Part shown: one piece after another, positions 49,707 through 60,153 of the stretch
Layout: each line of letters begins with the position of its first letter
How positions within the stretch are numbered: the stretch's first letter is position 1
NCBI RefSeq assembly: GCF_014204525.1
Contig: NZ_JACHLP010000001.1
Coordinates: 124,001 to 188,000, forward strand
DNA length: 64,000 bases
DNA from: Roseateles oligotrophus
Lineage (GTDB): Bacteria; Pseudomonadota; Gammaproteobacteria; Burkholderiales; Burkholderiaceae_C
Direction of reading: 5' to 3'
Made by a program: the position numbers and the translations under genes
Notes under the pieces: model-generated
Database searches by the model: none
Seen by the model: the letters and a program-made list of their open reading frames with translations, nothing else
Told to the model about the DNA's origin: nothing

Positions 49707-50900
49707 ATGAATGTTTTTCGTCAAGCCAGCTCCCCACACCCCCGCCTGCAAGGCCTGGACACGCTGCGGGCCCTGGCCATCCTGCTGGTCTTCGCCACCC
49801 ACTACCAGGACTTCGTCAGCGGCCAACCCACTTTTGGCTGGGCCAGCACACTGGGCCGGGTCGGCGTGGACCTGTTCTTCGTGCTGAGCGGCTATCTGAT
49901 CGCCAACCAGATCTTTGCCGGCATGCAGCGAGATCAGGTCTTGTCACTGCGAAACTTTTACGCCCGCCGCTTTCTGCGCACCCTGCCGGTGTTCTATCTG
50001 GTGCTGGCGGCCTATTTTCTGTTCCCGACCTATATGGGTGGCAAGACGCCGCCCGATCTCTGGCGCTTTCTCACCTTTACCCAGAACTGGCAGTTGCAGC
50101 CGGGCACGGCCTTCTCGCATGCCTGGTCGCTGTGCGTGGAGGAGCAGTTCTATCTCGTGCTGCCGGCCGTGGTGCTGCTGGCCCAATTCAGCGCTCGCTG
50201 GCTCAAATCCATCGCCTGGGCCTGGCTGCTGCTGTTCGGCCTGGTGGGCCTGGCCATCCGGCTGAGGGCCGGCCTGTGGGCCGAACACGGCCTGGAGGTA
50301 GACGGTTACACCCGCGGCTACTACCCCCATATCTACTACGCCACCCTGGCCCGCGCCGATGGCCTGCTGCCCGGCGTGGCCATCGCCTTGCTGAAGAACT
50401 TCCACCCCAGCGCCTGGGCGGCCGTGCAGAGGCGGGGTCAAGTCTTGCTGCTGGGCGGCCTGCTGGCTTGCGGCCTCACGGCCTGGGGCTTGCTCAATTT
50501 CTACTACGTCGAAGGTTATGGCTATGGCCGGGCCATGACGGTCTACGGCTACAGCCTGGTGTCCTGGAGCTTCGGGCTCTTGCTGCTGACCGGGCTTTGC
50601 CCCACATCCAGCCTGGCACGCTGGCGGCTGCCGGGTGCGGCCTCGCTGGCCCTGTGGTCTTATTCCATCTACCTGACGCACAAGGCCGTGATGTTCGCCC
50701 TGCCCAAGTTTTGGCTGCTGGACAGGCAATCGGGCACGACCTTGCTGGCCATCGCCCTGGCCTGCCTGGCGCTAGGCTGGCTGCTCTACCGCCTGGTGGA
50801 GCTGCCCTTGATGAACTGGCGTGACGGGCGGGTGCCCAGCAGCTTCAAAGCAACTGAAACGGCAGCGCCGCTCCCAACTCACTCGCCCAGGCCGGCGTAA
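49707..50900 (+). CDS. Acyltransferase 3 (OafA/YrhL-like) membrane O-acyltransferase
   Basis: 397 residues, about ten TM helices. N-terminal [21 protein letters not shown] with conserved R21 and H32, and [16 protein letters not shown] in the middle. Acyl transfer to sugars of lipid-linked or surface polysaccharides. It overlaps the convergent YebC gene by 22 bp. Confidence 0.9.
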   Translation: MNVFRQASSPHPRLQGLDTLRALAILLVFATHYQDFVSGQPTFGWASTLGRVGVDLFFVLSGYLIANQIFAGMQRDQVLSLRNFYARRFLRTLPVFYLVLAAYFLFPTYMGGKTPPDLWRFLTFTQNWQLQPGTAFSHAWSLCVEEQFYLVLPAVVLLAQFSARWLKSIAWAWLLLFGLVGLAIRLRAGLWAEHGLEVDGYTRGYYPHIYYATLARADGLLPGVAIALLKNFHPSAWAAVQRRGQVLLLGGLLACGLTAWGLLNFYYVEGYGYGRAMTVYGYSLVSWSFGLLLLTGLCPTSSLARWRLPGAASLALWSYSIYLTHKAVMFALPKFWLLDRQSGTTLLAIALACLALGWLLYRLVELPLMNWRDGRVPSSFKATETAAPLPTHSPRPA

Positions 50901-51580
50901 ATCTCCTGCACATCGTCGTGGGCGTCGATGGCGGCCAGAAAGGCTTCGACCTCTTCCAGCTCGGCCGGGCCCAAGCTCAGCGGCGTCTTGGGCCGGTAAC
51001 CCAGCTTGGCCGAGTGCACGGTAAAACCGAAGTTAGGCAGGGCGCGCGACACCAGGTCCAGATCGCTGGGCGCGGTCAGGAACAAGGCCTCGCCCTCCTC
51101 CGCCGCCTGCACGTCTTGCGCGCCGGCCTCGATGGCGGCTTCCTCGGCGTCCACGCCGGGGCGGCTGGGCGCGGCCTCGATCAGGCCCAGGTGGTCAAAC
51201 TCCCAGGCCACCGAGCCGGCCGTGCCCAGATGGCCTTTGCGGAACAGCACGCGGATCTCGGAAAAGGTGCGGTTGACGTTGTCGGTCAGGCATTCGACGA
51301 TCACCGGCACGCGGTGCGGGGCATAGCCCTCGTAGGCCACCAGATCGAAATGCACCGGGTCGCCCAGCAGGCCGGCGCCCTTCTTGACCGCACGCTCCAG
51401 GGTTTCGCGCGGCATGGAGACCTTGCGCGCCGCCTCCATCACCATGCGCAGGCGCGGGTTCATATCGGGGTCGGCGCCGTTGCGGGCCGCCACCATCAAC
51501 TCCTTGCTGAGTTTGCCGAACAAGCGCCCGCGGGCATTGGCCGCCAGATCCTTGTGTTTTGCTTTCCACTGTGCGCCCAT
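50879..51580 (-). CDS. YebC/PmpR-family protein
   Basis: 233 residues from the ATG at 51580 (AGGAGC upstream); an open frame continues to 51748 but lacks family features. Start [20 protein letters not shown], then [25 protein letters not shown], and [22 protein letters not shown]. Members act as DNA-binding regulators or as factors that relieve ribosome stalling on proline stretches. This copy is not next to ruvC. Confidence 0.93.
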   Translation of the reverse strand: MGAQWKAKHKDLAANARGRLFGKLSKELMVAARNGADPDMNPRLRMVMEAARKVSMPRETLERAVKKGAGLLGDPVHFDLVAYEGYAPHRVPVIVECLTDNVNRTFSEIRVLFRKGHLGTAGSVAWEFDHLGLIEAAPSRPGVDAEEAAIEAGAQDVQAAEEGEALFLTAPSDLDLVSRALPNFGFTVHSAKLGYRPKTPLSLGPAELEEVEAFLAAIDAHDDVQEIYAGLGE

Positions 51581-51735
51581 GCTGGCTGCTCCTGATATTG
51601 GGGATGCCGCATTGTCCACCGCCGGCCGGGGCGGGCCGAGCAGCGACCGGGCGCGGCCGACCCCACTCAGGTAAAAACCGCAACAAGCGGCCCCCAAGCT
51701 TGAGGCACACTCCCACTCACAAGGAGACACAAGCG

Positions 51736-54700
51736 ATGACTGATCCACAAGAACTGCTTCAACGCGAACGTATTGACGCCGTCCTGGCGCTGGCCCGCCA
51801 ACACCAGAGCGCGGCCCATTTCAAACCCATGATTGAGAGCTTCGGCCGCGAGTACTTCGCCCGGCTGGACCCCGAGGATCTGCTGGCCCGCACGCCCGAA
51901 GACTTGCTGGGCGCCCTGCTCTCCCATCTGCAATTCGGCGCCAAGCGCGCACCCGGCCAGACCCTGGTGCGGGCCCTGAACCCGGCGGTGGCCGAGAACG
52001 GCTGGGCCTCGCGCCATTCGGTGATCGACATCGTCAATGACGATATGCCCTTCCTGGTCGACACCACGACCATGGAGATCAACCGCCACGGTCTGACCCT
52101 GCACCTGATCATCCACCCCATCTTCGCCGTCGAGCGCGATGCGCAAGGCCAGTTGCTGGCCATACGGCCGCGTGGCGAGGCGGGCAATGCCCCCGAGCTC
52201 AAGCGCGAGTCCTGGATGCATATCGAGGTGGACCGCATGGTGGACGCCCAGCAGCGCGCCGATCTGGTCGCCGGCCTTGAGCGGGTGTTGGCCGATGTGC
52301 GCCTGGCCGTGCAGGACTGGCCGGCCATGGTCAGCCAATTGCGCGGCGCCATCGCCGAGCTGGAGCAGGCGCCCGCCAGCCTGCCCAAGGAACAGTTGCA
52401 GGAGAACCGCGCCTTCCTGGAATGGCTGGCCGAGGACCACATCACCCTGCTGGGCTACCGCCGCCACGATCTGGTCAGTGAGAACGGCCAGGACGCCCTG
52501 CGCCTGGTCAGCGGCAGCGGCCTGGGGCTGTTGCGGGAGAGCGCCGAAGAAAAGCTCTCCAGCAGCTTCGCCGCCCTGCCCGCCAATGCCCGGGCCATGG
52601 CGCGTGCGCCCCTGCCCATGATTCTGATCACCAAGGCCAATACCCGCTCCACCGTGCACCGGCCCGGCTATACCGACTACGTCGGCATCAAGCGTTACAA
52701 CGCCGCCGGCGAGGTGGTCGGCGAGCACCGCTTCATCGGCCTGTTCACCTCCACCGCCTACAGCGCGCGGGTGTCGGAAACCCCGCTGCTGCGCGGCCGT
52801 ACCCGCGCCATCACCGAGCGCGCCGGCCTGCCGCCGGGCGGCCATCTGGCCAAGGCCTTGCAGCACATCCTCGAGACCTATCCGCGCGACGATCTGTTCC
52901 AGATCTCCGACGACGAGCTGTATGAAACCGCCCTGGGCATCCTGGCCCTGGGCGAGCGCCAGCGCCTGCGGCTGTTCGTCTGCCGCGACCCCTTCGATCG
53001 CTTCGTCTCCTGCCTGGTCTACGTGCCGCGCGAGGCCTATTCGACCGATTTGCGCATCAAGTTCCAGGCCATCCTGATGTCGGTCTTCAAGGGCAGCAGC
53101 GCCGAGTTCGATGTGCAGCTGAGCGACGCCGTGCTGGCCCGCATCCACTTCACCGTGCGCACCACGCCGGGTCAGATGCCCAGCTACGACCGCAAGGAGG
53201 TGGAAGCCAGGCTGGCCGCCGCCGCGCGCCGCTGGGACGATGATTTGCGCGACGCCTTGATCGACGCCGAGGGCGAGGCCCGCGGCTTGGCCCTGTTCAA
53301 GCGCTGGGCGGCCGGCTTCCCGCTGGGCTACCGCGAGCGCGTCAGCGCCCGTGCCGCCGTGCCCGATGTCGTCAAGATCGCCGGCCTCTCGGCCGAGAAC
53401 CCGCTGGCCCTGGCCCTGTACCGCCCGCTGGGCGCGCAGCCGGGCGAGCTGGGCTTCAAGGTCTACCACCGCGGCGCGGCCGTCGTGCTGTCCGACAGCC
53501 TGCCCATGCTGGAGCATATGGGCGTGCGCGTGCTGGGCGAGTACAACCATCGCGTCAGCGAGAACAGCGGCAGCGAGGCCGGCGAGGCCGCGCAGATCTC
53601 CCTGCACGACTTCCAGCTGCAAGCCGTGGTGTCCGACGAGATCGAAGCCGAGGCCCTGGCCCGCCTGTTCGAGGACGCCTTTGCCCGCGTCTTCAAGGGC
53701 GAGGTGGAGAACGACGACTTCAACCGCCTGGTCCTGCGCGCCGGTCTGGCCAGCGACGAGATCGTGGTGCTGCGCGCCTATGCCAAATACCTGCGGCAGA
53801 TCGGCTTTGCGCTCTCGCAAGCCACCATCGAGGCCACGCTGGCCACACACCCCCGCATCGCCCGCATGCTGGTCAGCCTGTTCAAGCTGCGCTTTGACCC
53901 GCAGGCCCAGGACGAGGCCGGTGCCGAGGCCCAGGTCAATGGCATCGAGAAAGCATTGGAGAAGGTCAGCAATCTGCAGGACGACCGCGTGCTGCGCCAG
54001 TTGCTGGCCCTGATCCTGGCCACTTTACGCAGCAATTTCTGGCGCACCGGCGTCGGCCACACGGGGGCAGCCGGGCCGCGCCGCAGTTTCCTGAGCTTCA
54101 AGTTCGACTCGGCCAAGATCCCCGGCCTGCCCCAGCCGCGCCCGCTGTACGAGATTTTTGTCTACTCGCCCCGCTTCGAGGGCATCCATCTGCGCGGCGG
54201 CAAGGTGGCGCGCGGCGGCCTGCGCTGGTCGGACCGGCCGGAAGACTTCCGCACCGAGGTGCTGGGCCTGGTCAAGGCCCAGATGGTCAAGAACACCGTC
54301 ATCGTGCCGGTGGGCAGCAAGGGCGGCTTTGTGCTGAAGAAGGCGCCGCCCGCCAGCGACCGTGAGGCCTATCTGAAGGAAGGCGTGGCCTGCTATCAGG
54401 ACTATCTGCGCGCCCTGCTCGATCTGACCGACAACCTGGCCGGGGGCCAGGTCTTGCCCCCGCCTCTGGTGGTGCGCAAGGACGCCGACGACCCCTACCT
54501 GGTGGTGGCCGCCGACAAGGGCACGGCCACCTTCTCCGACTACGCCAACGCCGTCAGCGCCGAGTACGGCCACTGGCTGGGCGATGCCTTCGCCTCCGGC
54601 GGCAGCGTGGGTTATGACCACAAGGCCATGGGCATCACGGCGCGCGGCGCCTGGGAAAGCGTCAAGCGCCATTTCCGCGAGCTGGGTGTGGACACGCAGA

Positions 54701-56577
54701 CGACGGACTTCACGGTGGTCGGCGTGGGCGATATGTCGGGCGATGTGTTCGGCAACGGCATGCTGCTGTCCCGCCACATCCGCCTGCTGGCGGCCTTTGA
54801 CCACCGCCACATCTTCATCGACCCCAACCCCGATGCGGCCACCTCCTTCGCCGAGCGCGAGCGCCTGTTCAAGCTGCCGCGTTCGGCCTGGACGGACTAC
54901 GAGGCCCAGCTGATCTCCGAAGGCGGCGGCGTCTGGGCACGCTCGGAGAAGTCCATTCCCATCTCACCCCAGGCCCAGGCGGCATTGGGCATCACGGCGG
55001 ATCGCCTGGCGCCGAATGATCTGCTCAGCGCCATCCTCAAGGCCCCGGTGGACCTGCTCTACAACGGCGGCATCGGCACCTATATCAAGGCCGCCAGCGA
55101 GGTGCATGCCGAGGTGGGCGACCGCGCCAACGACGGCCTGCGCATCAACGGCGCCGAGCTGCGCTGCAAGGTGGTGGGCGAAGGCGGCAATCTGGGCGCC
55201 ACCCAGCGCGGCCGCGTCGAGGCGGCGCTGGCTGGTGTGCGCCTGAACACCGATGCCATCGACAACTCCGCCGGCGTGGACACCTCGGACCACGAGGTCA
55301 ATATCAAGATCCTGCTGGGCCTGGCCATGGGCGACGGCGAGATGACGCTGAAGCAGCGCAATACCTTGCTGCCCAAGATGACCGATGAGGTCGCCGCCCT
55401 GGTCTTGCGCGACAACTACTTCCAGACCCAGGCCCTGTCCATCGCCGGCCGCCAGGGCGTGGCCTTGCTGGACGCCCAGGCCCGCTTCATCCGCTTCCTG
55501 GAGCGCAAAGGCCAACTCAACCGCGCCATCGAGTTCCTGCCCAGCGACGAGCAGATCGCCGAGCGCAAGGCCCGCGGCGTCGGCCTCACCTCACCGGAGC
55601 TGGCCGTGCTGCTGGCTTATAGCAAGATGTGGTTGTCGGACGAGCTGATGGCCAGCGACTTGCCGGAAGACGGCTGGATTGGCACGGCGGTGGAGCGTTA
55701 CTTCCCGGCCCAGCTGCGCGAGAAATACGCCGGCTACATCCCCCGTCATCCGCTCAAGCGCGAAATCATCGTCACCCATGTGCTCAACAGCATGCTCAAC
55801 CGGGTGGGCTCCACCTTTGTGCACCGCCTGAGCGAATCCACCGGCGCCAAACCCGCGCAGATCGTGCGCGCCTACCTGGCCACCCGCGAGGTGTTCGGCT
55901 TTGTGCCGCTGTGGCTGCAGATCGAGGCCCTGGACAACAAGGTCCCCGACGCCGTGCAGGCCGAGATGATCGAGGAGCTGGGCCGGCTGGGCAGCCATGC
56001 CACCACCTGGTTCCTGCGCTCGCGCCGCCTGGCCGAGCCCATGGAACAGGTATTCGCCCGCTTCACCCCGGCCGTGGCGGTGCTGCGTCAGCGCCTGGAG
56101 ACCATGGCCGAAGGTTCGGCCCGCGCCGAGGCCTGGGTGGCGGCCGGCGTGCCCGCGGAGCTGGCCCAGGCCGTGCTGCGAGCCGAGAGCCTGTTCGCCG
56201 CGCTGGACATCGCCGAGATCGCCGATGCCAGCCAGCGCCCGCTGGACGAGGTGGCCGATGTGCACGCCAGCCTGGGCCAGCGCCTGGGTCTGGCCGGCCT
56301 GCGCCAGCAGATCGACGCCCTGACGCCCGGCAGCTACTGGCAGACCCAGGCCAAGATGGCCCTGGGCGACGACTTGGCCGGCCTGCAGCGCGCCATCGCC
56401 AGCGATGTGCTGAGCCATATCAGCGGCGAGGCCAGCGACAAGCTGCAGGCCTGGGAGCAGCGCAACAGCGACGCCCTGGAGCGAGCCCAGCGCCTGCTAG
56501 GCGAGCTGAGCGAGGCCAAGGGTGTGGATCTGGCCATGCTCTCGGTCGCCTTGCGGGAGTTGCGCAACCTGGCTTGA
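51736..56577 (+). CDS. gdhB: NAD-specific glutamate dehydrogenase, 180-kDa type
   Basis: 1613 residues from the ATG at 51736 (AAGGAGA upstream). It oxidises glutamate to 2-oxoglutarate with NAD. N-terminal ACT-like/regulatory half; central catalytic core with [29 protein letters not shown] (substrate-binding Lys), and NAD domain [17 protein letters not shown]-terminal helical extension. Complete by family length. Confidence 0.96.
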   Translation: MTDPQELLQRERIDAVLALARQHQSAAHFKPMIESFGREYFARLDPEDLLARTPEDLLGALLSHLQFGAKRAPGQTLVRALNPAVAENGWASRHSVIDIVNDDMPFLVDTTTMEINRHGLTLHLIIHPIFAVERDAQGQLLAIRPRGEAGNAPELKRESWMHIEVDRMVDAQQRADLVAGLERVLADVRLAVQDWPAMVSQLRGAIAELEQAPASLPKEQLQENRAFLEWLAEDHITLLGYRRHDLVSENGQDALRLVSGSGLGLLRESAEEKLSSSFAALPANARAMARAPLPMILITKANTRSTVHRPGYTDYVGIKRYNAAGEVVGEHRFIGLFTSTAYSARVSETPLLRGRTRAITERAGLPPGGHLAKALQHILETYPRDDLFQISDDELYETALGILALGERQRLRLFVCRDPFDRFVSCLVYVPREAYSTDLRIKFQAILMSVFKGSSAEFDVQLSDAVLARIHFTVRTTPGQMPSYDRKEVEARLAAAARRWDDDLRDALIDAEGEARGLALFKRWAAGFPLGYRERVSARAAVPDVVKIAGLSAENPLALALYRPLGAQPGELGFKVYHRGAAVVLSDSLPMLEHMGVRVLGEYNHRVSENSGSEAGEAAQISLHDFQLQAVVSDEIEAEALARLFEDAFARVFKGEVENDDFNRLVLRAGLASDEIVVLRAYAKYLRQIGFALSQATIEATLATHPRIARMLVSLFKLRFDPQAQDEAGAEAQVNGIEKALEKVSNLQDDRVLRQLLALILATLRSNFWRTGVGHTGAAGPRRSFLSFKFDSAKIPGLPQPRPLYEIFVYSPRFEGIHLRGGKVARGGLRWSDRPEDFRTEVLGLVKAQMVKNTVIVPVGSKGGFVLKKAPPASDREAYLKEGVACYQDYLRALLDLTDNLAGGQVLPPPLVVRKDADDPYLVVAADKGTATFSDYANAVSAEYGHWLGDAFASGGSVGYDHKAMGITARGAWESVKRHFRELGVDTQTTDFTVVGVGDMSGDVFGNGMLLSRHIRLLAAFDHRHIFIDPNPDAATSFAERERLFKLPRSAWTDYEAQLISEGGGVWARSEKSIPISPQAQAALGITADRLAPNDLLSAILKAPVDLLYNGGIGTYIKAASEVHAEVGDRANDGLRINGAELRCKVVGEGGNLGATQRGRVEAALAGVRLNTDAIDNSAGVDTSDHEVNIKILLGLAMGDGEMTLKQRNTLLPKMTDEVAALVLRDNYFQTQALSIAGRQGVALLDAQARFIRFLERKGQLNRAIEFLPSDEQIAERKARGVGLTSPELAVLLAYSKMWLSDELMASDLPEDGWIGTAVERYFPAQLREKYAGYIPRHPLKREIIVTHVLNSMLNRVGSTFVHRLSESTGAKPAQIVRAYLATREVFGFVPLWLQIEALDNKVPDAVQAEMIEELGRLGSHATTWFLRSRRLAEPMEQVFARFTPAVAVLRQRLETMAEGSARAEAWVAAGVPAELAQAVLRAESLFAALDIAEIADASQRPLDEVADVHASLGQRLGLAGLRQQIDALTPGSYWQTQAKMALGDDLAGLQRAIASDVLSHISGEASDKLQAWEQRNSDALERAQRLLGELSEAKGVDLAMLSVALRELRNLA

Positions 56578-56580
56578 GCG

Positions 56581-56664
56581 CCCACCGGGCTCTTGAATGC
56601 GCGGCAGACCAGGAGACTGCCGGCAGGATCACCGAGGCCGCAGCGCGGCCCCGGTGGGTTTCTC
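56581..56664. terminator. Possible bidirectional terminator after gdhB
   Basis: CCCACCGGG (56581-56589) pairs with CCCGGTGGG (56650-56658), followed by TTTCTC. A smaller hairpin (GGCCGC-AGC-GCGGCC) lies inside. The long loop makes it weak. It lies between two convergent genes. Confidence 0.4.
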
Positions 56665-56670
56665 AAGCCA

Positions 56671-57339
56671 TCAAGCCGGACGGCGGCGTGCCGCCGCACC
56701 CGCCCCAACCAAGGCCAGCGCAACCAGGGCCAACGAGGCCGGCTCGGGCACCTGGGTCGCGGGGCCGTAGGTATAGGTGATCTTGGCGCCGCAAGCCGCG
56801 TCCGTCGCCTGACTGGCCTCGATATTGCCGCCGCCGCCGCTGACGGCAATGCCGCTCACCGAGGTGCAACTCACATTGAACGCACCGCCGCCGGCACGGC
56901 TGAAGTCGGCCCACATGCTGTTCAGCTGCAGGTCGAACATGGCCGCTTTCTCGGCGTACAGATTGTCGAAAACGCGGGTCTCGCTCGACTGCAGCACGAT
57001 GTTGTTCACCGTGGCAGACATGGACAAGGGATTGCTGGCGGCAAACAAGAGGTTCAGGGCACCCAGATCGCTGGCGAAGTACAGGTCCACCGTGCCCTTG
57101 GCGATCGGCGACTGTTGCTGAGCCGCGTTATTCGTCAAGGTGATGGAGCTGAGCATCTTGCCGTTGATGCTCAGGGCGATGCCACTGAGCACGCCCAGGT
57201 TGGTGTCGAAGAAGCCCAGCTGGCCGGATTGATGGATTTCGGTCGTTGCCAGCGAATTGGAAAACTGGTAGCTGACGGTGTCAGCCTGGGCGGCACCTGC
57301 GGCCGCGAGGGCCAGAACGAGGGTTGACAGCTTTTTCAT
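56671..57339 (-). CDS. PEP-CTERM sorting-signal protein 1 (choice-of-anchor E-like)
   Basis: 222 residues from the ATG at 57339 (AAGGAG). A signal peptide ends AAAGAAQA. A beta-rich body with FFDTNLGVLSGIALSINGKM, NVSCTSVSGIAVSGGGGNI and ACGAKITYTY. C-terminal VPEPASLALVALALVGAGA and RRRPA, a PEP-CTERM signal processed by exosortase. It is a surface or matrix protein. A sigma-54 promoter precedes it. Confidence 0.92.
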   Translation of the reverse strand: MKKLSTLVLALAAAGAAQADTVSYQFSNSLATTEIHQSGQLGFFDTNLGVLSGIALSINGKMLSSITLTNNAAQQQSPIAKGTVDLYFASDLGALNLLFAASNPLSMSATVNNIVLQSSETRVFDNLYAEKAAMFDLQLNSMWADFSRAGGGAFNVSCTSVSGIAVSGGGGNIEASQATDAACGAKITYTYGPATQVPEPASLALVALALVGAGAAARRRPA

Positions 57340-57394
57340 ATAAGCACTCCTTGAATGTTTTTTTACACTGCCGGGATACCGGCGAGACGGAGTT

Positions 57395-57410
57395 AGCAAT
57401 ACGCATGCCA
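57395..57410 (-). promoter_or_regulatory. Sigma-54 promoter of PEP-CTERM gene 1
   Basis: TGGCATGCGTATTGCT on the minus strand matches TGGCAYG-N4-TTGCW with GG and GC at -24 and -12 spacing. The start codon is 56 bp away. A CTTGT-TTT-ACAAG palindrome at 57434-57446 lies upstream and could bind an enhancer protein. Confidence 0.8.
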
Positions 57411-57685
57411 CCTAATGAATTTAGTTTTAAGTACTTGTTTTACAAGGATTTTTTAAGAGCAACAAATATCAAAGAGTATTAATCGTAAAAATTTTCGACA
57501 GAACAAAAGGCGAAAATCATCAGCAAATTCAAAGAATAATTTATTTGCCGTGAAAATTACCTAGATTGATAGTTTATTAAAAATAAATACCATCAAGATA
57601 ATATAAAACTTATTCACAAATAAAATAGGGCACGCCGACCAGCCCACACCGGCCTCGCGCCGGCAGTCTTGGCATCGAAGCGGCG
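57411..57685. other. AT-rich gene-free region upstream of PEP-CTERM gene 1
   Basis: The DNA here is far more AT-rich than the rest of the window. It holds CTTGTTTTACAAG (57434-57446) and TTTATT-AAA-AATAAA near 57570-57590, both palindromic. No gene or RNA was recognised. It is probably the enhancer and upstream control zone. Confidence 0.6.
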
Positions 57686-57712
57686 AAAAAAAACCCGGCA
57701 AGCCGGGTTTTT
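57686..57712 (-). terminator. Rho-independent terminator of PEP-CTERM gene 2
   Basis: AACCCGGC and GCCGGGTT stem with AA loop; on the minus strand it ends in eight T. It lies about 28 bp after the stop of the gene at 57741. Confidence 0.9.
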
Positions 57713-57740
57713 CGATGCCGAGGCCGAATGGCCTCTGGGC

Positions 57741-58418
57741 TCAAGCCTTGCGGCGACGGGTGCCGATGCCGGCGCCCACCAGGGCCAGGCCCAGCAGGGC
57801 CAAGCTGGCCGGCTCCGACACGGGGGTCGGGGGAGTCGGGTTGCTGGCGTAGGTGTAGACGATCTCGGCGCCGCAGGCCGCGCGGGTCTGTTGGCTGGAG
57901 CCGATATTGCCGCCGCCGCCAATAACGCTAACGCCGCTCATCGAGGTGCAACCGATATTGAAATTGCCGCCACCAGCGCGGCTGAAATCGGCCCAGAGTC
58001 CGTTCAACTGCGTGGTGTAGTGGACGCCTTGGGCATCGCTCAAGGGCCCGAAGGTCGCGCTAGCACCCGAAGCCAGGGTCTGAAAGCCCGTGCTCGAACT
58101 CATGGCCAGCGTCTTGCCGGAGAGCAAGGCATTCAAGCTGCCCAGGCTGCTGCTGAAGAGCAGATCGACCGTGCCGGTCGCCTTGGTGGTCTGGGCTTGG
58201 GCAGCGTTATTGATCAGGCTGATGGAGGTCACCATTTGGCCATTCAACAGCAGATCGATGCCGGTCAGGTTGCCCAGGCTCGAATCAAACAAGCCCAGGG
58301 AACCGGATTGGTTGATTTCGGTCGTGGCCAGCGAATTGGCAAAGTTGTAGCTCACGGTACCGGCTTGGGCTCCCAGGGCAGCCAGCGAAATGAGCATGGA
58401 AATAGTCAGTTTCTTCAT
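57741..58418 (-). CDS. PEP-CTERM-like protein 2 with SEP variant
   Basis: 225 residues from the ATG at 58418. A signal peptide ends LAALGAQA. It parallels protein 1: TVSYNFANSLATTEINQSG, FDSSLGNLTGIDLLLNG, NIGCTSMSGVSVIGGGGNI and ACGAEIVYTYA. C-terminal VSEPASLALLGLALVGAG then RRRKA; the usual PEP triad is SEP. Exosortase processing is likely but less certain. Confidence 0.9.
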   Translation of the reverse strand: MKKLTISMLISLAALGAQAGTVSYNFANSLATTEINQSGSLGLFDSSLGNLTGIDLLLNGQMVTSISLINNAAQAQTTKATGTVDLLFSSSLGSLNALLSGKTLAMSSSTGFQTLASGASATFGPLSDAQGVHYTTQLNGLWADFSRAGGGNFNIGCTSMSGVSVIGGGGNIGSSQQTRAACGAEIVYTYASNPTPPTPVSEPASLALLGLALVGAGIGTRRRKA

Positions 58419-58474
58419 CGGATTCTTCCTCAAGATATTTTCATAGGACGGCCAAGCCGCCGGGCGACACAGAA

Positions 58475-58490
58475 AGCAATATGCATGCCC
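58475..58490 (-). promoter_or_regulatory. Sigma-54 promoter of PEP-CTERM gene 2
   Basis: GGGCATGCATATTGCT on the minus strand; same core as the box before gene 1 with only the first base and one spacer base different. The start codon is 57 bp away, almost the same distance as for gene 1. Confidence 0.8.
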
Positions 58491-58721
58491 AAGAAAAAGT
58501 GAAACATAACCCGTTGATTGCATTGACAAAAACAAGGCCGCCTCCGAGGTCGATACTTGACATGTAAAGAATTCCGACACCTATTGCAATTCACGGGGCT
58601 ATGCACCAGAAATTCAGAAAAAGCAAGCGCATTAAGCCAGGCTCGGAATCTGGCAAGATCGGGCGCGGCCAGGCTGTAGCCAGCGCCTCCAGACTTTTTT
58701 GCGCCACCCGAGGATGCGAAT
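58491..58721. other. Gene-free spacer between PEP-CTERM gene 2 and DUF3422 gene
   Basis: 231 bases. The left half is AT-rich with a TTGACA at about 58556; the right half is GC-rich. No RNA or gene recognised. It carries the upstream control of gene 2 and the promoter of the DUF3422 gene. Confidence 0.5.
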
Positions 58722-60077
58722 ATGAGCCCCCTGCCTCCATGCCATGCCCTGCCCGCCGACGACCTGCTGCGCGTGCAACTGCATAACGAAGTCCATGCCC
58801 GCCCCGCGGCCCGCATCCGCCTGCCGGCCCTGGTGGTCTGCGTGGCCGTGCTCAACGAAGGTGTGGGCCGGGCGGACGAGCTGACCCATCTACGCCGCTT
58901 GCCGGGCCACGCTGGCCTGCAACTGGCCGATCTGCAAGACAATTTCTTGCGCCTGCGCGGCCAGGAGCACACCCTCAAATGGGAGCGCCACAGCGAATTC
59001 ACCCGCTACACCCTGGTCCAGACCCTGCCGACTCGGGTAACGCTGGACGGCAGCCCGCGGGCCGCACAGGAGATAGCGGAGGAGGAGTTGCTGTCCGGCC
59101 TTTTGCTGGACCGGCAATGGCTGAGCCAGATCCCGGGCCGCACGGTGGCGGCCATCAAGCTCATCATGCTGGAGCAGTCCATCGCCGACACCCAGCAAGC
59201 CCTGACCCTGGCCTCGCGCTGGTTTGGCGGGCGCACGGTGGTGGCCTCCCTGCTGGGCCATGGCCATTCCCTGGTGGTGACCGATTTCCGCCTGCGCCAG
59301 ACGGGCTTCGAGCACATGCTGGTGATGGCCCCGCCGGGCACCTCGGCCACCCGGGTGGGCCGCCTGTCGCAGCGCCTGCTGGAGCTGGAGATCTACCGCC
59401 TGATGGCCTTGCGCGGCCTGCCCGTGGCCAAGTCCCTGGCGCCCCAGCTGGCCGCGGCCGAGGCCAGCCTGGCCGAGCTGACGCAGAAGCTGGAGGCCAA
59501 GTCCAGCTCGGAGGCGGCGCTGCTGGACACGCTGATCCACCTCGCCGCCGGGGTGGAGCGCGCCACGGCCCAGCATGCCTATCGTTTCTCCGCCACCCAG
59601 GCTTATGACAGCCTGGTCAGGCAGCGCCTGACGGAGCTGCGCGAGAAGCCCATCCCTGGCACCCAGACCCTGGGCGAGTTCATGCAGCGCCGACTCTCAC
59701 CCGCCATCGCCACCGTAGCCGCCACCGCCCAACGCCTGGGCTCGCTGTCACAGCGCATCGAGCGCAGCAGCGGGCTTTTGCGCACCCGGGTGGACATCGC
59801 GGCCGAGGCCCAGAACCAGTTGCTGCTGGCCAAGCTGACACGCGGCCAGGAATTGCAGCTGAGCCTGCAGACCACGGTGGAAGGCCTGTCCATCGCGGCC
59901 ATCAGCTACTACGTCATCAGCCTGCTGCTCTATGCCGCCAAGGCCGCAAAGACCGCCGGCTTGCCCATCAACCCGGAGCTGGCCGTGGGCCTGGCCATTC
60001 CGGTGGTGCTGTTCAGCGTCTGGAAGGCCACCCAGCGGGTGCATGCCAAGCTGCACGGGAGCCCGCCGACACCTTGA
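58722..60077 (+). CDS. DUF3422-family membrane-anchored protein
   Basis: 451 residues. N-terminal [19 protein letters not shown] is the family mark. A long helical middle region follows, then two C-terminal TM helices ([18 protein letters not shown] and [17 protein letters not shown]). The function is unknown. Confidence 0.9.
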   Translation: MSPLPPCHALPADDLLRVQLHNEVHARPAARIRLPALVVCVAVLNEGVGRADELTHLRRLPGHAGLQLADLQDNFLRLRGQEHTLKWERHSEFTRYTLVQTLPTRVTLDGSPRAAQEIAEEELLSGLLLDRQWLSQIPGRTVAAIKLIMLEQSIADTQQALTLASRWFGGRTVVASLLGHGHSLVVTDFRLRQTGFEHMLVMAPPGTSATRVGRLSQRLLELEIYRLMALRGLPVAKSLAPQLAAAEASLAELTQKLEAKSSSEAALLDTLIHLAAGVERATAQHAYRFSATQAYDSLVRQRLTELREKPIPGTQTLGEFMQRRLSPAIATVAATAQRLGSLSQRIERSSGLLRTRVDIAAEAQNQLLLAKLTRGQELQLSLQTTVEGLSIAAISYYVISLLLYAAKAAKTAGLPINPELAVGLAIPVVLFSVWKATQRVHAKLHGSPPTP

Positions 60078-60153
60078 GGGGAAAAGCCTTGGGATGGCCA
60101 GGGCGCATACAAGAGGCCGATACTGGGGCTTCAACAAAGCACCGGAGGCCTTG

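Noticed and set aside
50879-51748. Longer YebC form starting at 51748
   Set aside because: The extra 56 residues are Cys/Pro-rich and unlike the family; the ATG at 51580 has a good ribosome site.
51667-53850. 727-codon minus-strand open frame
   Set aside because: Antisense to the glutamate dehydrogenase gene; same GC-driven composition.
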